A program made the translations under genes and the position numbers. 64,000 bases of DNA from positions 152,652-216,651 of the forward strand of contig CAZPXS010000001.1 in assembly GCA_964590075.1 (NCBI GenBank), written 5' to 3'. The stretch comes from JAGDVO01 sp964590075 [NCBI: uncultured Aquificales bacterium] (lineage in GTDB: Bacteria > Thermosulfidibacterota > Thermosulfidibacteria > Thermosulfidibacterales). Positions 37,070-45,750 of the stretch are shown here, in pieces. The notes beneath the pieces are model-generated. The model did no database searches. It was not told the DNA's origin and saw nothing but the letters and a program-made list of their open reading frames with translations. How positions within the stretch are numbered: the first letter of the stretch is position 1; each line of letters begins with the position of its first letter.

Positions 37070-37594
37070 GTGGCAAAGAGGGATATACTGGTCTATCCTG
37101 ATAAAAGACTGAGAATTAAATCCAAGGAGGTGGTGGATATAAATGGTAGCGTTATAAGTATAGTGAGGGATCTGATAGATACCATGAATTCTTTTGATCA
37201 TTCCGTAGGGATTTCCGCCATCCAGATAGGTGAACCCTATAGGATAATCTGTTTCGATGCTTCAAAGAGTCCTCACTACAAAAAAAAGAATCATGGGTTA
37301 ACGGTTCTTATAAATCCTGTGATAATTGAGAGGGAGGGTGAGAAGGTAGTTAGGGAAGGCTGTTTGAGTGTCCCCGATTATGTTGGACAGGTTGAGAGAA
37401 GTAGAAGGGTGGTAGTGAAGGGTTACGATGTCGAGGGTAGGGAGTTGATACTAGAGGCCAACCACCTTGAGGCGGTTATAATCCAGCATGAGATTGATCA
37501 TCTCGATGGGATTTTATTTATAGATAGGGTCATTTCTCCTTCACACCTTATTAGAAGGGATATGCTTAAAAAGGGAAGTAAGGATGGCGATTAA
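37070..37594 (+). CDS. def: Peptide deformylase
   Basis: A 174-residue metalloenzyme removing the N-formyl group from nascent proteins. The three family motifs are VGISAIQIG, EGCLSVPDY (metal Cys) and QHEIDHLDG (HExxH metal site). GTG 37070 is preferred to GTG 37058 because MAKRDILVYPDKRLR begins like other deformylases and AGGTGGGG precedes it. It overlaps the glycosyltransferase gene by 11 nt. No fmt gene is seen next to it. Confidence 0.93.
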   Translation: MAKRDILVYPDKRLRIKSKEVVDINGSVISIVRDLIDTMNSFDHSVGISAIQIGEPYRIICFDASKSPHYKKKNHGLTVLINPVIIEREGEKVVREGCLSVPDYVGQVERSRRVVVKGYDVEGRELILEANHLEAVIIQHEIDHLDGILFIDRVISPSHLIRRDMLKKGSKDGD

Positions 37595-38954
37595 TAGATT
37601 CGGTTTTGGGTTTGTAGTACTACTATTAACTTTTACCATCTACTTTGTATCCATAGATTCCTACATTCTATTTGAACCCGATGAAGCGAGGAACATGGAG
37701 ATAGCAAGGGAAATGGTTGTTGAAGGTAAAATCTTTCCACCCACTGTCCATGGTAGGGTTAGATACGAGAAACCCCCACTTTACTACTATACCCTTGCCA
37801 TTTCATATAAGATCTTCGGACATAACGAGTATTCCGGTCGTTTCCTCTCAGCTATATCCACTATTCTTACAGCCCTTGGAACTTTCATTTTTGCGAGAAG
37901 GTTTGTTCAAGTGAAAAATCCTTTTATTCCTCCTATATTATTTTTGACTACAATACCCATATATATTCACGGTAGATTAGTTTCGATGGAACCTTTTCTA
38001 ACTATGTTAATTTTTTATTCCGTACTGTTTTTTGTTGTTTATATTGATAATAACAAAAATATATGGGCTATATTATCATTTATTTTTGTAAGTTTAGCTT
38101 TTTGTGTGAAAGGTCCTATAGCTATTTTTTATTACTTGATTTTTTTGACTTTTTATAGTTTGTTTTTTGGATTAAAATTCAGAAAAATTTATATATTATT
38201 TCCTTTGATACTTTTTGTCATAGCTTTTCCTCTATTTTATATACAGGAGTTGCATTTTTCTGGATATATTTATAACTTTTTTATAAAAGAGAATTTTTTA
38301 AGATATACTAAAGATATTTATGAGCGTAACAAACCCTTTTACTATTATTTTGTACTAGTGCCTGTTTCCTTTGGGGCATGGGGGCTTTTGATAAAAGATA
38401 TTCTATCGAGCTCTATTAACTTTAAATATGAAAATGAAAAGTTATTCTATACTTTTTTATTTTTTATTCTTGTACCTATTATAGTTTTTAGTTTTTCAAA
38501 GTCTAAGATGTTACACTATGTTTTTCCAGTTTTCCCATTTGTATCTATGGTTATCTCTTATGACCTTGATTCAGATAAATTTATGAAGATATACATCCCA
38601 TACATAATTGTATTCATTGTTTTTTCTACAATACTATTTCCTATATATACGAATCAGAGGTATGATTTTAAGTATAAGCTGCCGGAAGTAGCTAAAAATT
38701 TAGCTCCAAACATCATATATTACAGGGATGAGTTTTATTCTGTAAGTTTTTATCTTAATAAAACTCCTTATGTTGTTGATAGTAGGAGTGAACTTTTAAA
38801 TAAAGCGATGGATTTGAGGTATGCGACTATTTTTGTTGATGTTGATAGAGAGAAGGATGTGTTTGATACCTTAAAATACTGTAATTTAGAAAAAATAATG
38901 GCCTTTCGCATCAGAGGTCATAATGTTTCAATGATAAATGCCGATTGCCTATAG
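37584..38954 (+). CDS. ArnT/PMT-family membrane glycosyltransferase
   Basis: A 456-residue polytopic membrane protein, about ten hydrophobic helices, of the GT-83/39 (dolichyl-phosphate-mannose mannosyltransferase/ArnT) class. The essential acidic pair appears in LFEPDEARNMEIAREM in the first periplasmic loop, followed by YEKPPLYYY. Such enzymes move a sugar from an undecaprenyl-phosphate carrier to lipid A, a protein or another lipid on the periplasmic side. From about 37920 the DNA becomes visibly more AT-rich than its neighbours. It overlaps def by 11 nt and converges with rel at 1 nt distance. Confidence 0.82.
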   Translation: MAINRFGFGFVVLLLTFTIYFVSIDSYILFEPDEARNMEIAREMVVEGKIFPPTVHGRVRYEKPPLYYYTLAISYKIFGHNEYSGRFLSAISTILTALGTFIFARRFVQVKNPFIPPILFLTTIPIYIHGRLVSMEPFLTMLIFYSVLFFVVYIDNNKNIWAILSFIFVSLAFCVKGPIAIFYYLIFLTFYSLFFGLKFRKIYILFPLILFVIAFPLFYIQELHFSGYIYNFFIKENFLRYTKDIYERNKPFYYYFVLVPVSFGAWGLLIKDILSSSINFKYENEKLFYTFLFFILVPIIVFSFSKSKMLHYVFPVFPFVSMVISYDLDSDKFMKIYIPYIIVFIVFSTILFPIYTNQRYDFKYKLPEVAKNLAPNIIYYRDEFYSVSFYLNKTPYVVDSRSELLNKAMDLRYATIFVDVDREKDVFDTLKYCNLEKIMAFRIRGHNVSMINADCL

Positions 38955-38955
38955 C

Positions 38956-41109
38956 TCAGTTAGCTCTTTCTGCAAGAAGTACACCTTCTATCTTCTGTAT
39001 CTGGTTTATAACTTTAGTGAGATGGTCTTTTCCTGTTACATCAATTACAAATTCAAGATAAGCTCTTTTATCCGTTGTTGTTTTGACTATGGCACTTTCT
39101 ATATTAACGTTCTCCTGTGACATAACTGTGGTTATCTTTGCAAGCATACCCGGTTGGTCTATCGTTTCAACCCTGATTTTAACAGGTAGATAAGCCTTCT
39201 TCTTGGCCGGTATATGCCATTCTACATCTATTATTCTAGCTGGGTCGAGCTTACTTACATTTGCCATAGGGCAGTCCTTCCTGTGAACCGTGATACCTTT
39301 ACCCTTCGTTATATATCCTATGACGGAATCGCCTGGAATGGGATTACAGCATTTCGCGAACCTTACGGATATGTTATCCATGCCACCTACAGTTATGAGT
39401 AGCGATGGCCTCTCCTTATCCGGTTTCTTTGACTTTGGTTGGGTATCGACTGGTCCTATAATCTTATTTATAATGGAATGTAAGGAAACCTTTCCTAAGC
39501 CAAGTCCAATCAGGAGATCGTTTACCGTGTTATAACCGAGTTGATTGGCCACTTCTTGGAGCTTACCACTTTCCATGAGCTCATTGAAGTTTAGGTTTTT
39601 CTTTTTAAGCTCCCTAGAGAGTAAGTTCTTGCCGGTCTCAAATGCCTGTTCTTTCTCCTGGGCTCTTATCCATGCCAATATCTTTGTCTTAGCTCTTGAT
39701 GTTTTAACTATTCTTAGCCAATCTTTACTAGGCTTCTGGTAGGGACTTGTTATGATTTCCACCTTTTCGCCCGACTTTAATTCGTAGTCAAGTGGAACCA
39801 ATCTACCATCAACTTTAGCTCCAGCGCAGTGGTGCCCCACTTCCGTATGGATCGCGTATGCAAAGTCAAGTGCCGTTGCTCCCTTTGGTAGTGTTAGAAT
39901 ATCTCCCTTGGGTGTAAATACGTATATTTTTTCGGGAAATAGATCTAACTTGAGGCTCTTAAGAAATTCCTTGTAATTATCAACATCCCTTTCCATTTCG
40001 AGGACTCTTCTCAGCCAGCTAAATACCTTCTCATCTTCCTTTGCGTCCTTTATCTTTTCCTTGTACTTCCAGTGTGCAGCTATTCCCTCCTCTGCGACCC
40101 TATGCATCTCCCAGGTCCTTATCTGAAATTCTATCTTCTCACCCTTTGGTCCAACGACCGTTGTGTGTAGAGATTGGTACATGTTTGGTTTTGGCATAGC
40201 TATATAGTCCTTAAACCTACCAGGTATATGGGGCCATAGTGAATGAATTATGCCAAGTACCGTATAACACTCATCAACGGTATCTACTATTATTCTTAGG
40301 GCTATTAGGTCGTAGAGTTCCTCGAAGGATAGGTTGTTTTCAACCATCTTCTTGTATATGCTGTAGAAATGTTTAGGCCTACCTTCAACGTGAGCCTTTA
40401 TACCTCTTTCTTCCAGTTTCTTTTTTACAAAGTCTATTAACTCGTTGACCAGTTTTTCCCTTTCCTCTCTGCTCTTTGCCACATGCATCTCTATGTATCT
40501 GTACATGTCTGGGTTGAGTTCTTTAAAGGCGAGATCCTCGAGTTCCCATTTTATCCTTGCAAGTCCGAGTCTGTGTGCTATTGGAGCGTATATATCGAGG
40601 GTTTCCTGAGCTATTCTCTTCCTCTTTTCCTCCTTGGGGATATAGTTAAGGGTTCTCATATTGTGTAGTCTATCGGCAAGCTTTATAAGAACTACCCTTA
40701 AATCTTGAGCCATAGCAAGTAGCATCTTCCTTAGAGGTTCCACTTCCCTCTGGAGAGTACTTTTCGCCTCTATCTTGCTTAATTTTGTAACGCTTTCCAC
40801 CAGGAAAGCTATCTCTTCGCCAAACTCCCTTTCGATATCCTCTCTGGTGACATTGGAGTCCTCTATAACATCGTGTAATAAGCCCGCACTTACAGTTTCT
40901 GGATCCATCCTCATCTGTGCGAGAATCAGAGCTACTTCCAAGGGATGTATTATGTATGGTTCACCTGATGCTCGCTTTTGACCCTCATGGGCTTTACTTG
41001 CTACCTCAAAGGCTTTGTCTAGAATTGAAAGATCAGCCTTTGGATAGTTCTGTTTAACTATCTCCTTTATCTTATCGAATTTTTCTTCTATTAGAGTCTT
41101 CGTTAGCAT
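38956..41109 (-). CDS. Bifunctional (p)ppGpp synthetase/hydrolase (Rel/SpoT)
   Basis: A 717-residue RSH protein. The hydrolase HD domain is intact (HPLEVALILA, LLHDVIEDS, KLADRLHNMRTL). The synthetase domain has GRPKHFYSIYKKM and the RFKD motif (GRFKDYIAMPKPN), the version linked to bifunctional enzymes rather than RelA. TGS (IYVFTPKGDILTLPKGATALDFAYAIH), a CC/zinc-finger region and a C-terminal ACT domain follow. It sets ppGpp for the stringent response. ATG 41109 is preferred over GTG 41112, whose G belongs to the sirtuin stop. Confidence 0.93.
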   Translation of the reverse strand: MLTKTLIEEKFDKIKEIVKQNYPKADLSILDKAFEVASKAHEGQKRASGEPYIIHPLEVALILAQMRMDPETVSAGLLHDVIEDSNVTREDIEREFGEEIAFLVESVTKLSKIEAKSTLQREVEPLRKMLLAMAQDLRVVLIKLADRLHNMRTLNYIPKEEKRKRIAQETLDIYAPIAHRLGLARIKWELEDLAFKELNPDMYRYIEMHVAKSREEREKLVNELIDFVKKKLEERGIKAHVEGRPKHFYSIYKKMVENNLSFEELYDLIALRIIVDTVDECYTVLGIIHSLWPHIPGRFKDYIAMPKPNMYQSLHTTVVGPKGEKIEFQIRTWEMHRVAEEGIAAHWKYKEKIKDAKEDEKVFSWLRRVLEMERDVDNYKEFLKSLKLDLFPEKIYVFTPKGDILTLPKGATALDFAYAIHTEVGHHCAGAKVDGRLVPLDYELKSGEKVEIITSPYQKPSKDWLRIVKTSRAKTKILAWIRAQEKEQAFETGKNLLSRELKKKNLNFNELMESGKLQEVANQLGYNTVNDLLIGLGLGKVSLHSIINKIIGPVDTQPKSKKPDKERPSLLITVGGMDNISVRFAKCCNPIPGDSVIGYITKGKGITVHRKDCPMANVSKLDPARIIDVEWHIPAKKKAYLPVKIRVETIDQPGMLAKITTVMSQENVNIESAIVKTTTDKRAYLEFVIDVTGKDHLTKVINQIQKIEGVLLAERAN

Positions 41110-41111
41110 CA

Positions 41112-41843
41112 CTAACTTCCTTTCCAGAAATTCTTAAATTCCCTGGCAAAATCAACAGCTTTCATCTTAAAGAATAGATGTGCCCTATCGGATAGGATGG
41201 TTTCTTCTGGATTAACCTCTACCACGAAGGCTTTGTTTTCAAGAGCCATGAATGGTAGAGACCCGGCAGGTTGAACTACAAGCGAAGTACCTATAACTAT
41301 GAATAGATCACATCTATAGCTCAGTTCTATAGCTTCCTCAAGTTCCTCCTTTGGTAGTGGTTCGCCGAACCATACAACGTCGGGTCTTATTATGCTACCA
41401 CAATTTGGACATTTTGGTGGGATTTCCTTTAAGGGTACTTCCCTATTGTAGCCTTTATAGCTACAGTTGGTACATTTTACTCTCCATATGTTACCGTGTA
41501 ATTCTATTATATCTTTACTTCCTGCCCTTTCGTGTAGTCCATCTATATTTTGTGTAACTATCGTTAGATCCTTAACCTTTTCCAATTCTGCGAGTAGAGT
41601 ATGACATTCGTTCGGTTTTGCCCTATCTATTATTTCTCTTCTATAGTTGTACCATTCCCAAACCAGTTTAGGATTCTTCTCAAAAGCCCATGGTGTTGCA
41701 AGTTCCTCAGGTTTATATTTTTCCCACCAACCTTCCTTACCCCTAAAGGTAGGGATACCACTTTCCTGGGAAATTCCGGCGCCTGTGAGAACCACTATTT
41801 TCTTCGCATCCTTTATCTTCTCTACCAGTTTTTTAAAATCCAT
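41112..41843 (-). CDS. cobB: NAD-dependent protein deacylase, sirtuin (CobB-like)
   Basis: A 243-residue Sir2 enzyme. NAD-binding GAGISQESGIPTFRG, TQNIDGLHERAG, catalytic His in ELHGN, four zinc Cys (CTNC, CPNC), and GTSLVVQPAG are present. Y65 and R68 in WYNYRRE match the Tyr/Arg pair of SIRT5/CobB-type enzymes that remove succinyl or malonyl groups. It ends directly at the rel start and probably shares its transcript. Confidence 0.93.
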   Translation of the reverse strand: MDFKKLVEKIKDAKKIVVLTGAGISQESGIPTFRGKEGWWEKYKPEELATPWAFEKNPKLVWEWYNYRREIIDRAKPNECHTLLAELEKVKDLTIVTQNIDGLHERAGSKDIIELHGNIWRVKCTNCSYKGYNREVPLKEIPPKCPNCGSIIRPDVVWFGEPLPKEELEEAIELSYRCDLFIVIGTSLVVQPAGSLPFMALENKAFVVEVNPEETILSDRAHLFFKMKAVDFAREFKNFWKGS

Positions 41844-41851
41844 AACCTTCC

Positions 41852-42841
41852 TCAGAAGTGTTCAAATCCTTCAAACCTTATAGGGTATCTTTTGCCCCCC
41901 CTTTCTATATATAATCCCCTTCCTTCTTCTGTGAATCCTATTATACTCAATTTTATTTTAAGATCCTTCGCTATTTCAACTATCCTTTCGGTGTGCTCTT
42001 TAGGCGCTGTAAACAATAGCTCGTAGTCTTCACCACCTGATAGAACATACTCTATCGGCCTTTTCTTTAGATATCTTTTCTGTTCTTCATCCAGTTTGGG
42101 AAGAGGTAGTGAATCCTCTACTATGACCATAGCTACTTTGCTGAGATTCGCTATCCTTTCCGCATCCTTTGTGAGTCCGTCACTTATATCTATCATACTT
42201 GATACTAGGCCTTCCTTTGTAATGAGGTGGGCAAAGTCAACCTTAACATCTGGCTCATAATGGCTTTTTATGAAGGGGGCAAAAAGCTTAGGATCATACC
42301 CTTCTACTATAGCTTCCAAACCAATGGCAGATGCACCTAAGTTACCAGTTGTAAAAACAAGTTCGTCCGGTTTCGCTCCGTCTCTTCTTGCTATCCTATC
42401 TTTAATAGTGATACCAATTAGGGTTACGGATATTAATACCTTCTCGCTTCTTACCGTGTCTCCACCTATTATGGAAACTTTATAACTTTTGCAAACCCTA
42501 TTCATCCCCTCTACGAGTTCTGTCAGAAATTCAAGGGGTAGATCGGGAGGTAGTCCTATGGATAGAGTGGCAAATAGAGGGATCCCCCCCATGGAGGCTA
42601 TATCGCTTATATTGGATAAAATGGCCTTGGTGCCTATCCCCTCTGGCTTGAAGTTTGGGATTAAAAAATGAGTTCCTTCAACTAACATATCCGTTGTTAT
42701 CAGGACATCGTGGGTCTCCGGAATATTTATAACAGCACAGTCATCTCCTATACCTATCTTCAGAAACTCGTTTTCTTTATAGGTGGAGTCCGAGATTATC
42801 CTTATGATTCCTTCCTCACCTATATCCTTTATTCTTTTCAT
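41852..42841 (-). CDS. thiL: Thiamine-monophosphate kinase
   Basis: A 329-residue PurM-like kinase that makes thiamine pyrophosphate from thiamine phosphate and ATP. GIGDDCAVI, TTDMLVEGTHF, SNISDIASMGG, GGDTVRS, MIDISDGL and SGGEDYELLF are the family's metal- and substrate-binding motifs. The start overlaps the end of the lytic transglycosylase gene by 4 nt (ATGA type). It ends 8 nt before the sirtuin gene. Confidence 0.94.
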   Translation of the reverse strand: MKRIKDIGEEGIIRIISDSTYKENEFLKIGIGDDCAVINIPETHDVLITTDMLVEGTHFLIPNFKPEGIGTKAILSNISDIASMGGIPLFATLSIGLPPDLPLEFLTELVEGMNRVCKSYKVSIIGGDTVRSEKVLISVTLIGITIKDRIARRDGAKPDELVFTTGNLGASAIGLEAIVEGYDPKLFAPFIKSHYEPDVKVDFAHLITKEGLVSSMIDISDGLTKDAERIANLSKVAMVIVEDSLPLPKLDEEQKRYLKKRPIEYVLSGGEDYELLFTAPKEHTERIVEIAKDLKIKLSIIGFTEEGRGLYIERGGKRYPIRFEGFEHF

Positions 42842-43503
42842 CTTACCCTATTGGTTATCAGGATCTCATCGCCACTTAACAGTATCTTTGGGGGAGTAGG
42901 TATGATTCTACTTTTTTCTATTGAACCACTTTTATTAATTTGACTTTTTAACGACCTGTTACCAATATATCTAGAAACCTTGTTATCACCCGTTATATTC
43001 GCCACGTATTTTACCGTTTCACCAAAAGGCGGAATTCCACCATATCTTTCTACATTATTCGGCCCAGCGTTATAGGCCGCGAGGGCCAAATGTAAGTCAT
43101 TGTTGAATCTATCAAGCAGGATCTTAAAGTATCTCAAACCTCCCTCTATGTTCTGATAAAGGTCATAGGGATTTATTCCGAGCTCTCTTGCTGTCTGTGG
43201 CATTATCTGCATTACTCCAATAGCTCCTTTTGAACTTATGGCACTCTGATTCAGTCTTGATTCGTAGTAGGCGATCTTTACGGCAAGATCTGGATCTACC
43301 CCTATTTCTTTAGCCTTTTCCCTTATTATCTTTTCTATGTGGGTTTTATCTGTAGATTTATACTTTGTTCCTATCTTTTCCTCTTTTCTATAGCAGACGA
43401 TAACATCATCCCTATTAAAGCAGATGGTTTGAGAAAATGTATCTTTGTCAGTCAAAAATAGCGCTAACAAACTTATCAGCGTCAAATATCTCAAGATCCT
43501 CAA
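42838..43503 (-). CDS. Lytic transglycosylase, SLT family
   Basis: A 221-residue protein with an N-terminal hydrophobic segment (about 3-18) that looks like a signal peptide. The SLT domain holds the catalytic Glu in AYYESRLNQSAISSKGAIG, then GVMQIMPQTARELGIN and LALAAYNAGPNNVERYGG. It cleaves peptidoglycan glycan strands in the periplasm. The start is TTG 43503, inside the last 56 nt of ftsY, with GGAGAG upstream; other TTG codons shortly after are possible. Two Cys early in the mature part may form a disulfide. Confidence 0.85.
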   Translation of the reverse strand: MRILRYLTLISLLALFLTDKDTFSQTICFNRDDVIVCYRKEEKIGTKYKSTDKTHIEKIIREKAKEIGVDPDLAVKIAYYESRLNQSAISSKGAIGVMQIMPQTARELGINPYDLYQNIEGGLRYFKILLDRFNNDLHLALAAYNAGPNNVERYGGIPPFGETVKYVANITGDNKVSRYIGNRSLKSQINKSGSIEKSRIIPTPPKILLSGDEILITNRVR

Positions 43504-45403
43504 CCTTCTCTCCAGTCCCTATGAACTTTATAGGGATACCGAATTTGTCAGCTATGCTAACAATTATACCACCTTTTGCGGTACTATCAAGTTTGGTTAG
43601 AATAATCCCTGTTATGTTTGTCGCCTCTTTAAAGTATTTTGCCTGGTTTATGGCGTTTTGACCGGTGAGTGCATCAAGCACTAAGAGTACCTCATCGGGC
43701 TCACGGTTCAGTAGTTTTTCAACTGTTCTCTTTATCTTTTTAAGCTCTTCCATAAGGTTTTCTTTGGTATGGAGTCTTCCTGCTGTGTCTATTATAACTA
43801 CATCGTAACCTCTGGATATTGCTATGTTTATGCTATCGTAGACGACGCCACTTGGGTCAGCGCCTTGTTTTTGTTTTACTACCGGTATCTGTAACCTGTT
43901 ACCCCAGTTTTCGAGTTGTTCTATGGCTGCGGCCCTGAATGTGTCTCCAGCACAGAATAATACTCTGTAGCCATTGTTCTTTAGGTGATATCCAAGTTTC
44001 GCTATCGTTGTTGTCTTTCCGGTGCCGTTTACACCGACAACCAAAATCACACTCGGCCTGTTGTTCAGGTTGAGTTTTCCTTCCCTCGGTTTCAATATGT
44101 GGTATATCTTGCTCTTTATAAATTCTATGAGTTCTTCTTTTGTTTTTATATTTTTAGAATTTAAATTCCTCTTCAAATCTTTTATTATTTGACTTACTAT
44201 ATCATAGCTTATATCAAATGAGATTAAAAGTTCTTCTATTTCATCTAATATACTTAAATCTAATTCAGTTTTTTCAGTGAATATTGATTGTAATTTTTCG
44301 ACAAAGAAGTTTGTGCTTTTTAGTAATTTTTCTTTGAGTCTTTTGACAATGTTGTCTTCTTTTAGAACCACTTTACATAGATCTTTAACTTCCTCGTTAG
44401 AACTTTTCTCTTCTATCTCTGAAATAATTTCCTTTGCTCTTTTTTTAAAATCAGAATTCATAAGAGTTGCAAGTATTTTTACAGCATCTAATTCATTGCC
44501 AGTCTCTTTCAATGCTATAGCAAGGTTAAATTTCATAAAATCATCCGCTAGTACTATGTCTTTATATTTTTTAGCTACCTCTATGGCTTCCTTGTATTTT
44601 TTCATGTTTACATAACTTGCGATAATTATAGAGAGGATTCCTTTTTTATCCTTTGAAGTCTCTATTATCTCGCTTAATTCCCTTGTATAACTTGTTGATT
44701 GTTTTTCATTGAATTCTATTTTTGCTTTTATTAACAAGCTAAGTTTTTCATCTTTTATATGTTCTACAAATTTTTTAACTATATCTATTTTTCTGTTTTT
44801 AATTAGATGGTTTAATAAATCGTATTTTGTCTCATCCGATATATTGTCTATTAGATTTAATGCTTTATCTATCTCGTTTGCTTTGAGGAACTCTTTTACC
44901 GCACTATCTATTTCGCCGGTTTTTATATATAGTTCTGCTGAGTCTTTGTATTTTCCGAGTTGTGAGTATACTTTAGCTAAAATAATGGTAGTTTCTTTAT
45001 CGCTCGCGTTTTTAACTTTTTCTAAGTATTTTTTCGATTCATTGTAGTTGTTGAGTTTGTAAAAACATATACCTATTAGTTTATGTATTTCGTTATCATT
45101 TAACTTTTCTACCTGTTTTAGTATATCTAGCGCTTTATTGTAATCGTTGGAATCTATATATTTCACAGCTAGTTTTTTAGCTATTATTATTTTAGCTAAA
45201 TCTGATGGTATATCTTTAATCTTCTTTGTTAAGCTTTCTTCATCTAAATTTAAGTTTATATCCTCTTTGAATAGCTCTTCGTATTCTTCGTAAAATGCCT
45301 CTTTTAATATGCTGTAGGCTATCAAACTTTTTTCTTCCCTTTTATTTATACCTTTTTTTAACTTATCGAGCTCTTTTTCCAGTCTTTTTTTATCTATTGA
45401 CAA
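43448..45403 (-). CDS. ftsY: Signal recognition particle receptor FtsY with TPR-like N-terminal extension
   Basis: A 651-residue protein. The last about 300 residues are a complete FtsY NG domain: P-loop GVNGTGKTTT, GDTFRAAAIEQL, DTAGRLHTK, TKLDSTAKGG and the terminal amphipathic helix. The first about 340 residues replace the usual short acidic A domain with a Lys/Glu-rich chain of helix pairs such as YIDSNDYNKALDILKQVEKL and KLNNYNESKKYLEKV, resembling TPR repeats. That part of the DNA is clearly AT-richer. FtsY docks ribosome-SRP complexes on the membrane; the extension may add a binding surface. The start is TTG with AGGAGG eight bases upstream. Confidence 0.9.
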   Translation of the reverse strand: MSIDKKRLEKELDKLKKGINKREEKSLIAYSILKEAFYEEYEELFKEDINLNLDEESLTKKIKDIPSDLAKIIIAKKLAVKYIDSNDYNKALDILKQVEKLNDNEIHKLIGICFYKLNNYNESKKYLEKVKNASDKETTIILAKVYSQLGKYKDSAELYIKTGEIDSAVKEFLKANEIDKALNLIDNISDETKYDLLNHLIKNRKIDIVKKFVEHIKDEKLSLLIKAKIEFNEKQSTSYTRELSEIIETSKDKKGILSIIIASYVNMKKYKEAIEVAKKYKDIVLADDFMKFNLAIALKETGNELDAVKILATLMNSDFKKRAKEIISEIEEKSSNEEVKDLCKVVLKEDNIVKRLKEKLLKSTNFFVEKLQSIFTEKTELDLSILDEIEELLISFDISYDIVSQIIKDLKRNLNSKNIKTKEELIEFIKSKIYHILKPREGKLNLNNRPSVILVVGVNGTGKTTTIAKLGYHLKNNGYRVLFCAGDTFRAAAIEQLENWGNRLQIPVVKQKQGADPSGVVYDSINIAISRGYDVVIIDTAGRLHTKENLMEELKKIKRTVEKLLNREPDEVLLVLDALTGQNAINQAKYFKEATNITGIILTKLDSTAKGGIIVSIADKFGIPIKFIGTGEKVEDLEIFDADKFVSAIFD

Positions 45404-45435
45404 CTTTCCAACCTCCTATTATTAAAGTTAACATC

Positions 45436-45750
45436 ATGTCACATATCATAGTGGATGGTAAAGTTAAAGATGTGGTAGATGTTCTATCTTCCCGCTGGGA
45501 ACATTACTACAATGGTTACAATGCCTATGTATTTGAAGTTACCTATAAGGGTTACGACATAGTGGTTAAGGTGGTAGGTAGGTTAGGGGATGTTATGATC
45601 TCTGTTGTAAATTCCAGTTATTTCGTCGATAACTCCATGATTAATGAGGTACTTGTTGATGTTGCTCTGACCCTAAAGGGTACCTTTACCTTTAAATTTA
45701 TAAACCTCCCCAGAAAACTCTTAAGGATCCATGGTATTATTGACTCCTAG
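45436..45750 (+). CDS. Small protein of unknown function upstream of trmB
   Basis: A 104-residue protein, beginning MSHIIVDGKVKDVVDVLSSR, that I do not recognise. It alternates predicted beta strands (VFEVTYKGYDIVVKVVGRLGDVMIS) with short helices and has no Cys, signal peptide or membrane helix. ATG 45436 has no visible ribosome site and only 32 nt separate it from the divergent ftsY start, so the transcript may have a very short leader. An open frame reaching back to 45295 is rejected as antisense to ftsY. It overlaps trmB by 20 nt, suggesting translational coupling. Confidence 0.6.
   Translation: MSHIIVDGKVKDVVDVLSSRWEHYYNGYNAYVFEVTYKGYDIVVKVVGRLGDVMISVVNSSYFVDNSMINEVLVDVALTLKGTFTFKFINLPRKLLRIHGIIDS

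Noticed and set aside
45295-45435. Upstream extension of the small gene before trmB
   Set aside because: It is antisense to the start of ftsY and translates into a hydrophobic run without family character.
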